A stretch of DNA of 64,000 nt from positions 2,553,501-2,617,500 of the forward strand of contig NZ_CP048030.1 of the NCBI RefSeq assembly GCF_010092425.1, written 5' to 3'. Every line of letters starts with the position of its first letter. Position 1 is the first letter of the stretch. Shown here piece after piece: positions 39,991-47,859 of the stretch. The notes under the pieces are model-generated. The model saw only the letters and a program-made list of their open reading frames with translations, ran no database searches and was not told the DNA's origin. Made by a program: the position numbers and the translations under genes. This DNA is from Sinimarinibacterium sp. NLF-5-8 (lineage in GTDB: Bacteria > Pseudomonadota > Gammaproteobacteria > Nevskiales > Nevskiaceae).

Positions 39991-41252
39991 GGCTGTTCTC
40001 CTGCGGCGGCGAGTTGTGGCGCGCCGGTCAAGCGTTGCAATTCAATCAGCGCGCGCTGGGCGCTAACGGCGGCCTCCAAACGCTGACGCTGGGCGTTGAT
40101 GATTTCGGCCTGCGCCTGGCTCACTTCCAGATAAGTGCTGGCACCGGCGGCAAACGCGCGCACTTGGGCAGCGGCGGCCTGTTCGAGTTGCGGCAGCACA
40201 TGCGTGGTGAGCCTGCGCACGTCGTGCTGGGCGCTGCGGTATTGGCCGTGTGCCTGCACCAGGGTGGCGTACAGCGCCTGCTGCTGCGTCTCACGCTGCA
40301 CCTGCGCCAGCGCCACATCCGCGCGCGCCTGGCGCTGTTCGAGCGCGGCGCGGCGCGCGCTGCCCAGCGGCAGTGAAACGCCCGCCACCAGCGCGGCATC
40401 GTCGGTCTCGGCCCGCCAGCGCGCGCCGAGTTGCCAGCTCACTTCGCTGCGCGCGTGGCTTTGCGCGAGTTGCACGCGCGCTTCGGCCAGCCGTGCGTCG
40501 CTGGCAAAACGGGCGAGATCGGGCAGAGTTTCAAGCTGTGCAGCCAGCACAGGCAAAGGGTCGATTTCGGCCAGCACCAGTAAACCGGCGGCGTCTTGTG
40601 CGCGCGCTTGCCATTGCGGCGCGCGCTCATTCCACAGCGCAGCCAAAAACTGGCGTGCGACATCGGCCTCGTTTTGCGCGCGCGCCACGGCCAGCTGCGC
40701 TTGGCTCAGGGCCGCCTCGGCGCTGAACTGCGCGGCCTGCGGCAGTGCCCCGGCGCGGTGGCGTTTTGCCACGGCAATCAGGGTTATGGAACGGGTGGCG
40801 ACGTCGGTTTGGGCGATGGCAATCTGCTGATCGGCGGCAATCAGGGTGAGGTAGCGGCGCGCGACCTCGGCGAGCAAATCCAGCCGTTGCGCGGCAAACG
40901 GCGCATCCAGTGCCGCGCGCTGGGCGTCTACCACCGCCACGCGCGCGCGGCGGGTGTCGTTGCGCTCTAAAACACCAGCCAGAGAAAGCGTGGTTTCGCT
41001 GCCGCGCAGCGCGCGCGCCTCGCCGCTGCCGAGCGCGTTTTCAAGCTCTAAATTGACGCTCAGCGGCGTGCGCAAAGCGGCGGCCTGGCGCGCGGCGTCG
41101 AGCTGGTCTTGCTGCAACGGCCGCGCGCGCAATTCAGGGTGCTGTGCCAGCGCGCGCGCAAACGCATCGGGCAGTGAAAGTTCTGCCGGGGCGGCCAGCG
41201 CCGCACCCCACAGCAGGCCGCCGAGTGCGGCGGCGAGCAAACGTAAAAACAT
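39987..41252 (-). CDS. Outer-membrane efflux channel (CzcC/TolC-like)
   Basis: A 421-residue outer membrane channel with a signal peptide (about 1-21) and two TolC-type helical repeats rich in Ala, Gln and Arg (EARVQLAQSHARSEVSWQL, AEIINAQRQRLEAAVSAQ). It completes the tripartite czcCBA-type operon. ATGA overlap with the adaptor gene. Confidence 0.9.
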
Positions 41253-41361
41253 GAGAAGTGCCTTTCAATCAAAAACACGCAGGCGCGCGCATGGCGCGCG
41301 GCTTGTTACGCCAAAACGGCGCACAGCAAGCGCGCGCGGTTTGGCAGCGGTGGTTTTGAAA

Positions 41362-41742
41362 TCAGGCGATCGGCGGTTTTAAGTGGCGCGCGCGCGGGGC
41401 ATCGGGCCCCACGCTGATCCGTGCGATCAGCGGATGGCTGATCGGCGGCGCGCGGTTCACGCTGGGCGTGTGCGCATCCACCGTGGCGTGCGCGTGGGCG
41501 CAGCTGTGCAGGTGATGCAGGATGAAATGCAGCGGTTCAGGGCTATGCGCCGCTGCGCTTTGCAGCGGTTCGCTGAGCGTGGCCAGCGGCGTGGCGGGCG
41601 CGCCGTGAGCGACCCATTCATGGGTGTGGGTGAGCGTGCTCAAAATCGGTTGCAGCCAAAAGCCGAGCATCAGCAGCACCCAAACCGGCGCGCAAAACCA
41701 GCGGCGCGCGCGAGGATGGCGATGTGATCGCAAGGCCGTCAT
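41362..41742 (-). CDS. His-rich small protein upstream of the metal efflux operon
   Basis: A 126-residue protein with one N-terminal hydrophobic segment (about 17-37), probably a signal peptide or anchor, then histidine-rich stretches (TLTHTHEWVAHG, FILHHLHSCAHAHA). Its place ahead of czcC and its His content recall CzcI-type or DUF2946-like periplasmic metal proteins, but no family is certain. The 109-base gap to the TolC-like gene holds no clear signal. Confidence 0.6.
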   Translation of the reverse strand: MTALRSHRHPRARRWFCAPVWVLLMLGFWLQPILSTLTHTHEWVAHGAPATPLATLSEPLQSAAAHSPEPLHFILHHLHSCAHAHATVDAHTPSVNRAPPISHPLIARISVGPDAPRARHLKPPIA

Positions 41743-41751
41743 TGCCGGGGA

Positions 41752-42243
41752 TCAGTCTTTTTTCTTGGGCACCCAGGCCCAGACCAGCGTGGCGCGCACG
41801 GGTTCTTGGCCGGATTCATCAACAATGCGCACCGGCACCGTCAAATCTCCGCGCGGAGCCTCAGCCAGTTGCGCGCGCGCGGCTTCGTCCAGCGTTGCCG
41901 TGGCTTGCAGGCTGCCTTGCGCGCGCTGGAGGTATTCGATGGTCATGGACTTGAGCAGCGGCAGGGCGTCGCTGCGCACGTTCATGCCAAACACCGCGCC
42001 GCTGGCGGTTTCGGCCAAAAGGGCGGTGGCGGCGGCGTGAACGCCGCCAATGTGGTTTTGCACTTTTTTGCGATTGCGCAAATCCACCACCGCGCGCGCG
42101 GTAGTGAGTTCGGCAAAACGCAGTCCGGCGGTGCCGGCAAAGCGTACCTGTGAGGTAAAAATCAGCGTTTTGGCGCGCGCGGCCAGCGCGCCGGGCAGGT
42201 AGTCCAGCACGCTGATGACGCGATTCAAGGTGTTTTTAGCCAT
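41752..42243 (-). CDS. DUF4442 hot-dog-fold protein
   Basis: A 163-residue cytoplasmic protein with a hot-dog-like fold: KKVQNHIGGVHAAATALLAETASG carries the NxxGxxHxxxxxxLxE motif of DUF4442/PaaI-type thioesterase relatives. Acyl-CoA thioesterase activity is plausible but unproven. GAGG lies seven bases before ATG 42243. Nine bases separate it from the His-rich gene; there is no functional link to metal efflux that I can see. Confidence 0.8.
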   Translation of the reverse strand: MAKNTLNRVISVLDYLPGALAARAKTLIFTSQVRFAGTAGLRFAELTTARAVVDLRNRKKVQNHIGGVHAAATALLAETASGAVFGMNVRSDALPLLKSMTIEYLQRAQGSLQATATLDEAARAQLAEAPRGDLTVPVRIVDESGQEPVRATLVWAWVPKKKD

Positions 42244-42267
42244 GGTGGAGCCTCAAGGTGTGGTAAG

Positions 42268-43224
42268 TCAGGGGGTTGTCCACAGCCACGCGCCGCTGAT
42301 GCCGCGCGCGTGGCGCATGGCATCCAGATCGTCTGCGGCGGCCTGCTTGCTCGGGTAGTGGCCGCTGACGACACGCCAGAGCGTGCTGCCGCTGGCGGTG
42401 GTGGCGGCGGCGACGCGACTGTCGATGCCGCTGCCGCGCAGTTGCTGGCTGCGCAGATCGGCCTTGCTGCGTTCTTCGAACGAGCCGAGGACGATGGCCC
42501 AGTTGCCGTTGTCGCTGCTGGCGGATGTGGCGGGGACGGCGACAGCGGGCGTCTGCGCGGTGGCAATGATCGGGGCACTGGCGGCAGGTGTCTGCAAAGC
42601 CGTGGCGGGATGGTCGGGCCGTGCGGGGCTGCTGCCGAGGAGGGCGAACACCTGCGGGGCAAACGGTTCGGTGGCGGCGCCGTGGCGGGTTTCCACGCGG
42701 GTGCCGCTCAGCCGCAGGCAGTCGCCGACGGTGGTCATTCGCTGGGTGCTGTCGGGTGTTTGCAGGTCGATCGCGCCGGAGAGCAGACAGACTTCATCGT
42801 GCTGCGCGGTGTGGGTGCCCCAGATTTCGGCATCCACCACGCGCAGGCGCAGGGCGCCGATGTTGACGCGCAGATCGACCGGGTCGCTGCCGCCGCGGCT
42901 GCGCACGCGGGTGCTGCCGCTGTCGATGATCAGCCGCGCGATGCTTTCATCGGCTTCGATGCTGTGGACAGTGGCCTGGCTGTTGGCACCCAGACCGACG
43001 GTGCCGGTGGTGCCGAGTTGCAGATCGACGCGGCTGTTGTCTGCGGTGCGAACCTGGGTTTGTGCGCCAATGCGGTGGCCGGGCTGGACGACGCCGGGCG
43101 GCTGGTTGCCCGAGAGCGCGCCGACCTGTCCCTGAACCGCGCTGACGGTGAACATCGGGGGCGCTGCGAACGCAGCGGGGCTGGCCAGCGCCAGCAGCAG
43201 GATGCAAGGCAGATGCATCTTCAT
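42268..43224 (-). CDS. FecR-domain protein with C-terminal SPOR domain
   Basis: A 318-residue exported protein. Signal peptide about 1-21. Residues about 25-160 resemble the FecR beta-solenoid domain (TVSAVQGQVGAL, IGAQTQVRTADNSRVDLQLG, DLRVNIGALRLRVVDAEIWGT). A Pro/Ala-rich linker follows, and about 240-316 form a SPOR peptidoglycan-binding domain (WAIVLGSFEERSKADLRSQQL, LWRVVSGHYPSKQAA). FecR domains normally act with sigma factors and a TonB receptor; neither is nearby. ATG 43224 has GGAG five bases upstream. Confidence 0.75.
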   Translation of the reverse strand: MKMHLPCILLLALASPAAFAAPPMFTVSAVQGQVGALSGNQPPGVVQPGHRIGAQTQVRTADNSRVDLQLGTTGTVGLGANSQATVHSIEADESIARLIIDSGSTRVRSRGGSDPVDLRVNIGALRLRVVDAEIWGTHTAQHDEVCLLSGAIDLQTPDSTQRMTTVGDCLRLSGTRVETRHGAATEPFAPQVFALLGSSPARPDHPATALQTPAASAPIIATAQTPAVAVPATSASSDNGNWAIVLGSFEERSKADLRSQQLRGSGIDSRVAAATTASGSTLWRVVSGHYPSKQAAADDLDAMRHARGISGAWLWTTP

Positions 43225-43312
43225 GAAAACTCCAGAAGCACAATGTCGGGATGGGATCGGCACAAGGTAATGGTTTTGTGGAAAGGATGTCGATACGGCT
43301 GGGGGCGGCTGC

Positions 43313-43339
43313 TTGAAAATCGATGCTTTTTGCTACGAT
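43313..43339 (+). promoter_or_regulatory. Possible extended -10 promoter for the RimK-like/GNAT pair
   Basis: TTGAAA at 43313-43318 and TGCTACGAT (extended -10, 43331-43339) are separated by 15 bases. They lie upstream of the short leader ORF and the ligase gene. Confidence 0.4.
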
Positions 43340-43364
43340 GCACGCCTTCATTTCAAGGTGTGCC

Positions 43365-43448
43365 ATGCCTGAACCTCCTGCTGCATCGTGTGGTTGGATC
43401 GCGTCGTTGCCGACGCGTGCCGGTGTTGTTTTTGAGCGCGCGCCATGA
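43365..43448 (+). CDS. Putative 27-residue leader ORF
   Basis: AAGGTG lies about four bases before an ATG at 43365. The 27-codon frame ends in TGA overlapping the ATG of the ATP-grasp gene (ATGA). That gene lacks a good ribosome site of its own, so this small ORF may drive its translation by coupling. The peptide (starting MPEPPAASCGW) has no known relatives that I recognise. It could be chance. Confidence 0.35.
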   Translation: MPEPPAASCGWIASLPTRAGVVFERAP

Positions 43449-44902
43449 GCGGCATCGTGGTGGTGGATCGACGCGGCGACTGGCCGGTGTCGATCGCCGG
43501 CATGGACGTGATGCTGGCCTGGGACTATCTCACCCAGGAAATGGAAACGCGCGCGCGCCGTGTTCGCGTCTACAACCTGTGCCGCTCGTTTGCCTACCAG
43601 TCCACCGGCTATTACGTCTCGCTGCTGGCGGGCGCGCGCGGCCACAAGCCGCTGCCGGAGATCAGCACCATCCAGGATCTCAAGCTGGCCGACAATGCGC
43701 GGATCCTGAATGATGAAATCCATGAGCTGATGCAGCGCTCGCTGGCGCGTCTGGGGTCAACCGAATACGAATTAAACATCTACTTTGGCCGCAGTCTGGC
43801 CAAACGCCATGAGCGGCTGGCGCGCGCGCTGTTCAATCACTTTCCGGCACCGCTGTTGCAGGCCCACTTTGTTTATCGCGGGGATGAATGGCGGATCGAG
43901 TCGTTTGGGCCGATTGCGCTGGGACAGGTGCCGGAGGCGCAGCGCGAGTTTTTGTTTGAGGCGGCGCGTGATTATTTTCAGCACCGCCGCAGCCCGCGCC
44001 TGCGCCGCGAACCGTCGCGCTATGACCTGGCGATTCTGGTCAACGAGGCCGAAAAGGAGCCGCCATCGAATCCGCGCGCGCTCAAGCTGTTTGAAAAAGC
44101 GGCGGAGGAGCTGGGCTTCAACGTCGAGTTCATTGATAAAAGCGATTACGGCCATGTGGCCGAGTTTGATGCGCTGTTCATCCGCGAAACCACGGCGGTC
44201 AATCACCACACGTATCGCTTTGCCCGCCGCGCCGCGCGCGAGGGGCTGGTGGTGGTGGATGATCCACTGTCGATCCTGCGCGCGGCCAACAAGGTGTTTT
44301 TGGCGCAATTGCTGGAGCGCCATCGGATTCCGCGACCCAAAACCTTGCTGATCCACAGCCGCAATCTCAAACAGGTCGAGGCGACGCTGGGTTTTCCGTG
44401 TGTGCTCAAACAGCCGGATTCGCAGTTTTCGCAGGGGGTGATCAAGGTCTCGTCGGTGGCCGAGCTGAAGGCGCGCGCGACGGCGATGCTGGAACGCTCC
44501 GATCTGATCATCGGCCAGAGTTTTGAACCCACCGAGTACGACTGGCGCATTGGCGTGCTCGATGGTCAGCCGCTGTACGCCTGCCGCTATTTCATGGCCA
44601 AGGGGCATTGGCAGGTGGTGCAGCGCACCGGCGGGCGCGTGATCGAGGGCGATCATCAGACGCTGGCGGTGGAGGACGTGCCGCCGCAGGTGCTGCACAT
44701 TGCGGTGCAGGCGGCGCGCGCGATCGGTAATGGGCTGTATGGCGTCGATCTCAAACAGTTTGGCAAGGTGGTCAAGGTGATCGAGGTCAACGACAACCCC
44801 AACATCGACTACGGCGTTGAAGATCTGGTGCTCAGGGAAGAACTGTATCGCCGCATCATGGCGCACTTTTTGAAGCGGCTGGAGGCGCGCACGCGCCCAT
44901 GA
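43445..44902 (+). CDS. RimK-type ATP-grasp ligase with N-terminal RLAN domain
   Basis: A 485-residue cytoplasmic enzyme. The first 170-200 residues form the RLAN domain seen only before RimK-type ATP-grasp ligases; then a RimK-like ATP-grasp fold (about 205-480) with IPRPKTLLI, FPCVLKQPDSQFSQGVIKV and the metal-binding EVNDNPNIDYGVED near the end. Such enzymes join an amino acid or amine to a carboxylate, as in RimK glutamate ligation, but the substrate is unknown. The next gene is a GNAT acetyltransferase overlapping by ATGA, a pairing that recurs with RLAN ligases. Confidence 0.9.
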   Translation: MSGIVVVDRRGDWPVSIAGMDVMLAWDYLTQEMETRARRVRVYNLCRSFAYQSTGYYVSLLAGARGHKPLPEISTIQDLKLADNARILNDEIHELMQRSLARLGSTEYELNIYFGRSLAKRHERLARALFNHFPAPLLQAHFVYRGDEWRIESFGPIALGQVPEAQREFLFEAARDYFQHRRSPRLRREPSRYDLAILVNEAEKEPPSNPRALKLFEKAAEELGFNVEFIDKSDYGHVAEFDALFIRETTAVNHHTYRFARRAAREGLVVVDDPLSILRAANKVFLAQLLERHRIPRPKTLLIHSRNLKQVEATLGFPCVLKQPDSQFSQGVIKVSSVAELKARATAMLERSDLIIGQSFEPTEYDWRIGVLDGQPLYACRYFMAKGHWQVVQRTGGRVIEGDHQTLAVEDVPPQVLHIAVQAARAIGNGLYGVDLKQFGKVVKVIEVNDNPNIDYGVEDLVLREELYRRIMAHFLKRLEARTRP

Positions 44903-45345
44903 ACGTTTCATTGCGTGAGGCACGGCAGGCGGATCGCCCCGCCTTGCTGGCGCTTGAACAGGGTTTTGTCAGTGACCGGATGTCGGCGCGCGCGATGCGT
45001 TATCTGATGACTGCGCCGAGCTGCCGTTTTCAGGTGGCCTGCCAGGATGCGCAGATCCTCGGGGCCAGCGTGCTGCTGCTGCGCAGGAACAGCCGTTGGG
45101 CACGGCTGTATTCGCTGGTGGTCGATCCGCGCGCGCGCGGTCAGGGGATCGGCCAGCGCCTGATCGCCGACGCCGAGAATGCCGCGCGCGCCGCCGGCCT
45201 GCTGGGGGTGAGCCTGGAAGTGCGCGCAGACAATCTTGCCGCGCGCAGGCTGTATGCCCGGCTGGGCTACCGACGATTTGCCGATCTGCCGGCTTATTAC
45301 GACGACGGGGCACCGGGTATCCGCCTGCGCAAGCCGTTTGCCTAG
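44899..45345 (+). CDS. GNAT N-acetyltransferase
   Basis: A 148-residue GNAT fold enzyme with the acetyl-CoA motif A near residues 74-90 (VVDPRARGQGIGQRLI). It belongs to the RimI-like side of the family. Because it overlaps the RLAN-ATP-grasp gene by four bases it probably acts on the same molecule or peptide. ATG 44899 is forced by the overlap. Confidence 0.9.
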   Translation: MNVSLREARQADRPALLALEQGFVSDRMSARAMRYLMTAPSCRFQVACQDAQILGASVLLLRRNSRWARLYSLVVDPRARGQGIGQRLIADAENAARAAGLLGVSLEVRADNLAARRLYARLGYRRFADLPAYYDDGAPGIRLRKPFA

Positions 45346-45434
45346 CTGATGTTGTTTTGTTGTTGGCCTGACTCGGTAAACTGCACTATCGTTGTCCAGT
45401 CACTTTATCTGTGTCCCCACCCTGAGGAGAGGTC

Positions 45435-46793
45435 ATGTTCAAACAAACCGCACTTGCTGCCGCCACCGCGCTGCTGTGCCTCGCGCTGCCGGTGAGCGCC
45501 AAAGTCAGCGCCGACGAAGCCGCCAAACTCAAGACCACGCTGACGCCGATCGGCGCCGAGCGCGCGGGCAATGCCGAGGGCACCATCCCCGCATGGGAAG
45601 GCGGCCTGACCCAGGCACCGCCCTGCTACAAGGGCGAGGGCACCCGCTATTGCGACCCGTTCACCGCCGACCAGCCTGAATACACCATTACCAAGGCCAA
45701 CATGGCGCAGTACGCCGACAAGCTCAGCGAAGGGCAGAAGGCGATGCTGGAAAAGTTTCCCGACAGCTACAAGATGCCGGTCTACAAGACCCGGCGCAGC
45801 GCGGCTTATCCGCAGTCGGTCTATGACGCCACGGCCAAAAACGCCGTCAATGCCGAACTCGGCGGGGGTGGCGAGGCCATGGTCAACGCGATTCACGGCA
45901 TTCCGTTTCCGATTCCCAAGTCCGGCGTCGAGCCGGTCTGGAACCACAAGGTGCGTTATCGCGGCCAGAGCGGCCAGCGTTGGAACAGCCAGGCGGCGGT
46001 GACCACCTCCGGCAACTACAACCTGGTCAAGCTGCGCGAGGATATTTCCTTTCCGTATGCGCAGGACGGCATGACGCCGGACAAGCTCAATAACGTCATC
46101 ATCTACTTCCTGCAGGTGGTCACCGAGCCGCCGCGTCTGGCCGGCACCATCACCCTGGTGCACGAGACCATGGATCAGGTCAAGGAGCCGCGCCGCGCGT
46201 GGCAGTACAACCCCGGCCAGCGCCGCATCCGCCGCGCGCCCAATGTCGCCTATGACAATCCGGGCGTCGGCGCCGATGGCCTGCGCACCAACGACCAGAC
46301 CGATACCTTCAACGGCGCAACCGATCGCTATACCTGGAAGATCGTCGGCAAACAGGAAGCGTTCATCCCCTACAACGCCTACAAGATTCACTCCGATCAA
46401 TACAAGATCAAGGATATCGTCCAGCGCGGTCACATCAACCAGGATCTGACCCGTTACGAGCTGCATCGCGTCTGGGTGGTGGAAGGCGAGGTCAAACCCA
46501 CGACCACCCATATGTATGCCAAGCGCCGCTTCTATCTGGATGAAGATACCTGGCAGATTGCATTGGTGGACATCTACGACCGTCGGGGTGCGCTGTGGCG
46601 CTGGCAGGAAACCCACACCATCCAGGCCTATGACCATCCGTTCAACACGCCGATTCTGGAAACCGTCTACGACCTGCAAAACAACCGTTATCTGGCGCAG
46701 GCGATGAACAACGAAGACCCGGAAAACAAGGAAATGCCGTTTGCGCCGTCCTACTTCGACCCGTCCAACGTGCAGAAGCAGGCGACCAAATAA
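45435..46793 (+). CDS. DUF1329 outer-membrane-associated protein
   Basis: A 452-residue exported protein with signal peptide (about 1-22, cleaved near VSA-KV) and the DUF1329 pattern: LTPIGAERAGNAEGTIPAWEGGL, then the beta-rich domain. It ends near NYLAQAMNNEDPE-type sequence. DUF1329 proteins fold like LolA/LolB lipoprotein-sorting proteins and are abundant in Pseudomonas and Solimonas relatives. GAGGAGAGG lies three to six bases before the ATG. It stands alone, with a strong terminator after it. Confidence 0.85.
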   Translation: MFKQTALAAATALLCLALPVSAKVSADEAAKLKTTLTPIGAERAGNAEGTIPAWEGGLTQAPPCYKGEGTRYCDPFTADQPEYTITKANMAQYADKLSEGQKAMLEKFPDSYKMPVYKTRRSAAYPQSVYDATAKNAVNAELGGGGEAMVNAIHGIPFPIPKSGVEPVWNHKVRYRGQSGQRWNSQAAVTTSGNYNLVKLREDISFPYAQDGMTPDKLNNVIIYFLQVVTEPPRLAGTITLVHETMDQVKEPRRAWQYNPGQRRIRRAPNVAYDNPGVGADGLRTNDQTDTFNGATDRYTWKIVGKQEAFIPYNAYKIHSDQYKIKDIVQRGHINQDLTRYELHRVWVVEGEVKPTTTHMYAKRRFYLDEDTWQIALVDIYDRRGALWRWQETHTIQAYDHPFNTPILETVYDLQNNRYLAQAMNNEDPENKEMPFAPSYFDPSNVQKQATK

Positions 46794-46818
46794 GGTGGAT
46801 TCAACACAGTGGTATGGC

Positions 46819-46847
46819 AAGGGCACCTTCGGGTGCCTTTGTTTTTT
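46819..46847 (+). terminator. Terminator after the DUF1329 gene
   Basis: A nine-base stem AAGGGCACC with its complement around a TTCG tetraloop is followed by TTTGTTTTTT. This is a textbook intrinsic terminator 25 bases past the stop. Confidence 0.9.
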
Positions 46848-46869
46848 GTGCGCAATCAATGAGGGTTGC

Positions 46870-46933
46870 TTCGCGGCCCAAGCCGCCCCACGCACGCCAA
46901 ATCCACCCGTTTAGGAGCGTCTTCAGCCGCGAA
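46870..46933. repeat. Long palindromic repeat (GCGGCTTGAGCCGC family), copy 4, degenerate
   Basis: TTCGCGGC and GCCGCGAA form the outer arms, with a shared TAGGAGCG flank and a diverged centre. Degenerate relative of the copies at 27863, 29861 and 30081. Confidence 0.55.
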
Positions 46934-46988
46934 ACAATGCTGTTTTGCGCGCGTTGTCGGCTGAATCGTTATTGCAATGACGGCAGGC

Positions 46989-47020
46989 AAAAAAACGGCC
47001 AGCGCGAGGCTGGCCGTTTT
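46989..47020 (-). terminator. Terminator after the FKBP gene
   Basis: AAAACGGCCAGC and complement form a 12-base stem with a five-base loop, followed by a T-run on the minus strand. It lies about 20 bases beyond the stop at 47039. Confidence 0.85.
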
Positions 47021-47038
47021 CATTGCGCAACGGGTGAA

Positions 47039-47767
47039 TCAGTCGGCGCTTTTTTCAATCGAGATCAGTTCCACTTCAAAAATCAGCGTTTGGTTGGGGC
47101 CGATCTTGCCGCCCGCACCGCGCTCGCCGTAGCCGAGTTTGGCGGGAATGTAGAACTTGTATTTTGCCCCTGGCGACATCAGCTGCACGCCTTCGGTCCA
47201 GCCGGGGATGACGTTGCCGAGCGGGAACGTGACAGGCTGACCGCGTTCAACGGAGGAGTCGAACACTTCGCCGTTGATCAGGGTGCCGGTGTAGTGGACG
47301 GTCACGCGGTCGGCGGCGCTGGGTTTGTCGCCGGTGCCTTCGGTCAGCACTTCATATTGCAGGCCGGAGTCGGTGACCTTGACGCCTTCGCGCTTGGCGT
47401 TGTCGGCGAGGAAGGTTTCACCGGCCTTGAGGGCTTCATCGGCCTGCTTGGCGTGTTCGGCCATCTGGCGCTCCTGGACTTTTTTGGAAACGGTGTTTTT
47501 GGCTTCTTCGCGCGCGGCTTCGTCGAGCTTGAGTTCGGCTTCGCCGAAGGCATCGCTCAGCCCTGCGCGCAGGGCGGCCATGTCGACGTCTTCCTTGACC
47601 GCCTTGAGCGAGGCGCCGATGTCGGCGCCAACGGCGTAGCTGAACTTTTGTGCGTCATTGTCGAGCGACACAGGCTCATTGCTGCCGGAACCGGCGGTGG
47701 GTGGCGTGCAGGCGCTCAGTGCGAGAACAGCCGCAGCGGTGGCGGTGAGGCGAAACATTGAGAACAT
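47039..47767 (-). CDS. Periplasmic FKBP-type peptidyl-prolyl isomerase (FkpA/Mip-like)
   Basis: A 242-residue lipoprotein (lipobox LSAC, Cys20). An N-terminal helical dimerisation region rich in Lys, Glu and Ala (about 30-120) is followed by an FKBP domain (GLQYEVLTEGTGDKPSAADRV, VTFPLGNVIPGWTEGV, PNQTLIFEVELISIE). It is the FkpA/MIP form that speeds proline isomerisation and assists periplasmic folding. ATG 47767 or 47758; both have weak ribosome sites. Confidence 0.9.
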   Translation of the reverse strand: MFSMFRLTATAAAVLALSACTPPTAGSGSNEPVSLDNDAQKFSYAVGADIGASLKAVKEDVDMAALRAGLSDAFGEAELKLDEAAREEAKNTVSKKVQERQMAEHAKQADEALKAGETFLADNAKREGVKVTDSGLQYEVLTEGTGDKPSAADRVTVHYTGTLINGEVFDSSVERGQPVTFPLGNVIPGWTEGVQLMSPGAKYKFYIPAKLGYGERGAGGKIGPNQTLIFEVELISIEKSAD

Positions 47768-47789
47768 AGACGTGAATTCCGTAGTGATG

Positions 47790-47810
47790 AAAAAAGGGGC
47801 GCAGCGCCCC
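47790..47810 (-). terminator. Hairpin with T-run just before the FKBP gene
   Basis: GGGGCG-CTG-CGCCCC followed by six Ts on the minus strand, 22 bases before the FKBP start and after plsB. It could end plsB transcription or act as a leader attenuator for the FKBP gene. Confidence 0.7.
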
Positions 47811-47822
47811 GGACAGGCAAAA

Positions 47823-47828
47823 AGTATA
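47823..47828 (-). promoter_or_regulatory. Possible -10 box upstream of the FKBP gene
   Basis: TATACT on the minus strand lies just before the hairpin at 47790-47810. No good -35 hexamer is present. If used, the transcript would begin at the hairpin. Confidence 0.3.
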
Positions 47829-47859
47829 CGGCAAGCGTTGCCTGCCGTGATGAGGGCGA

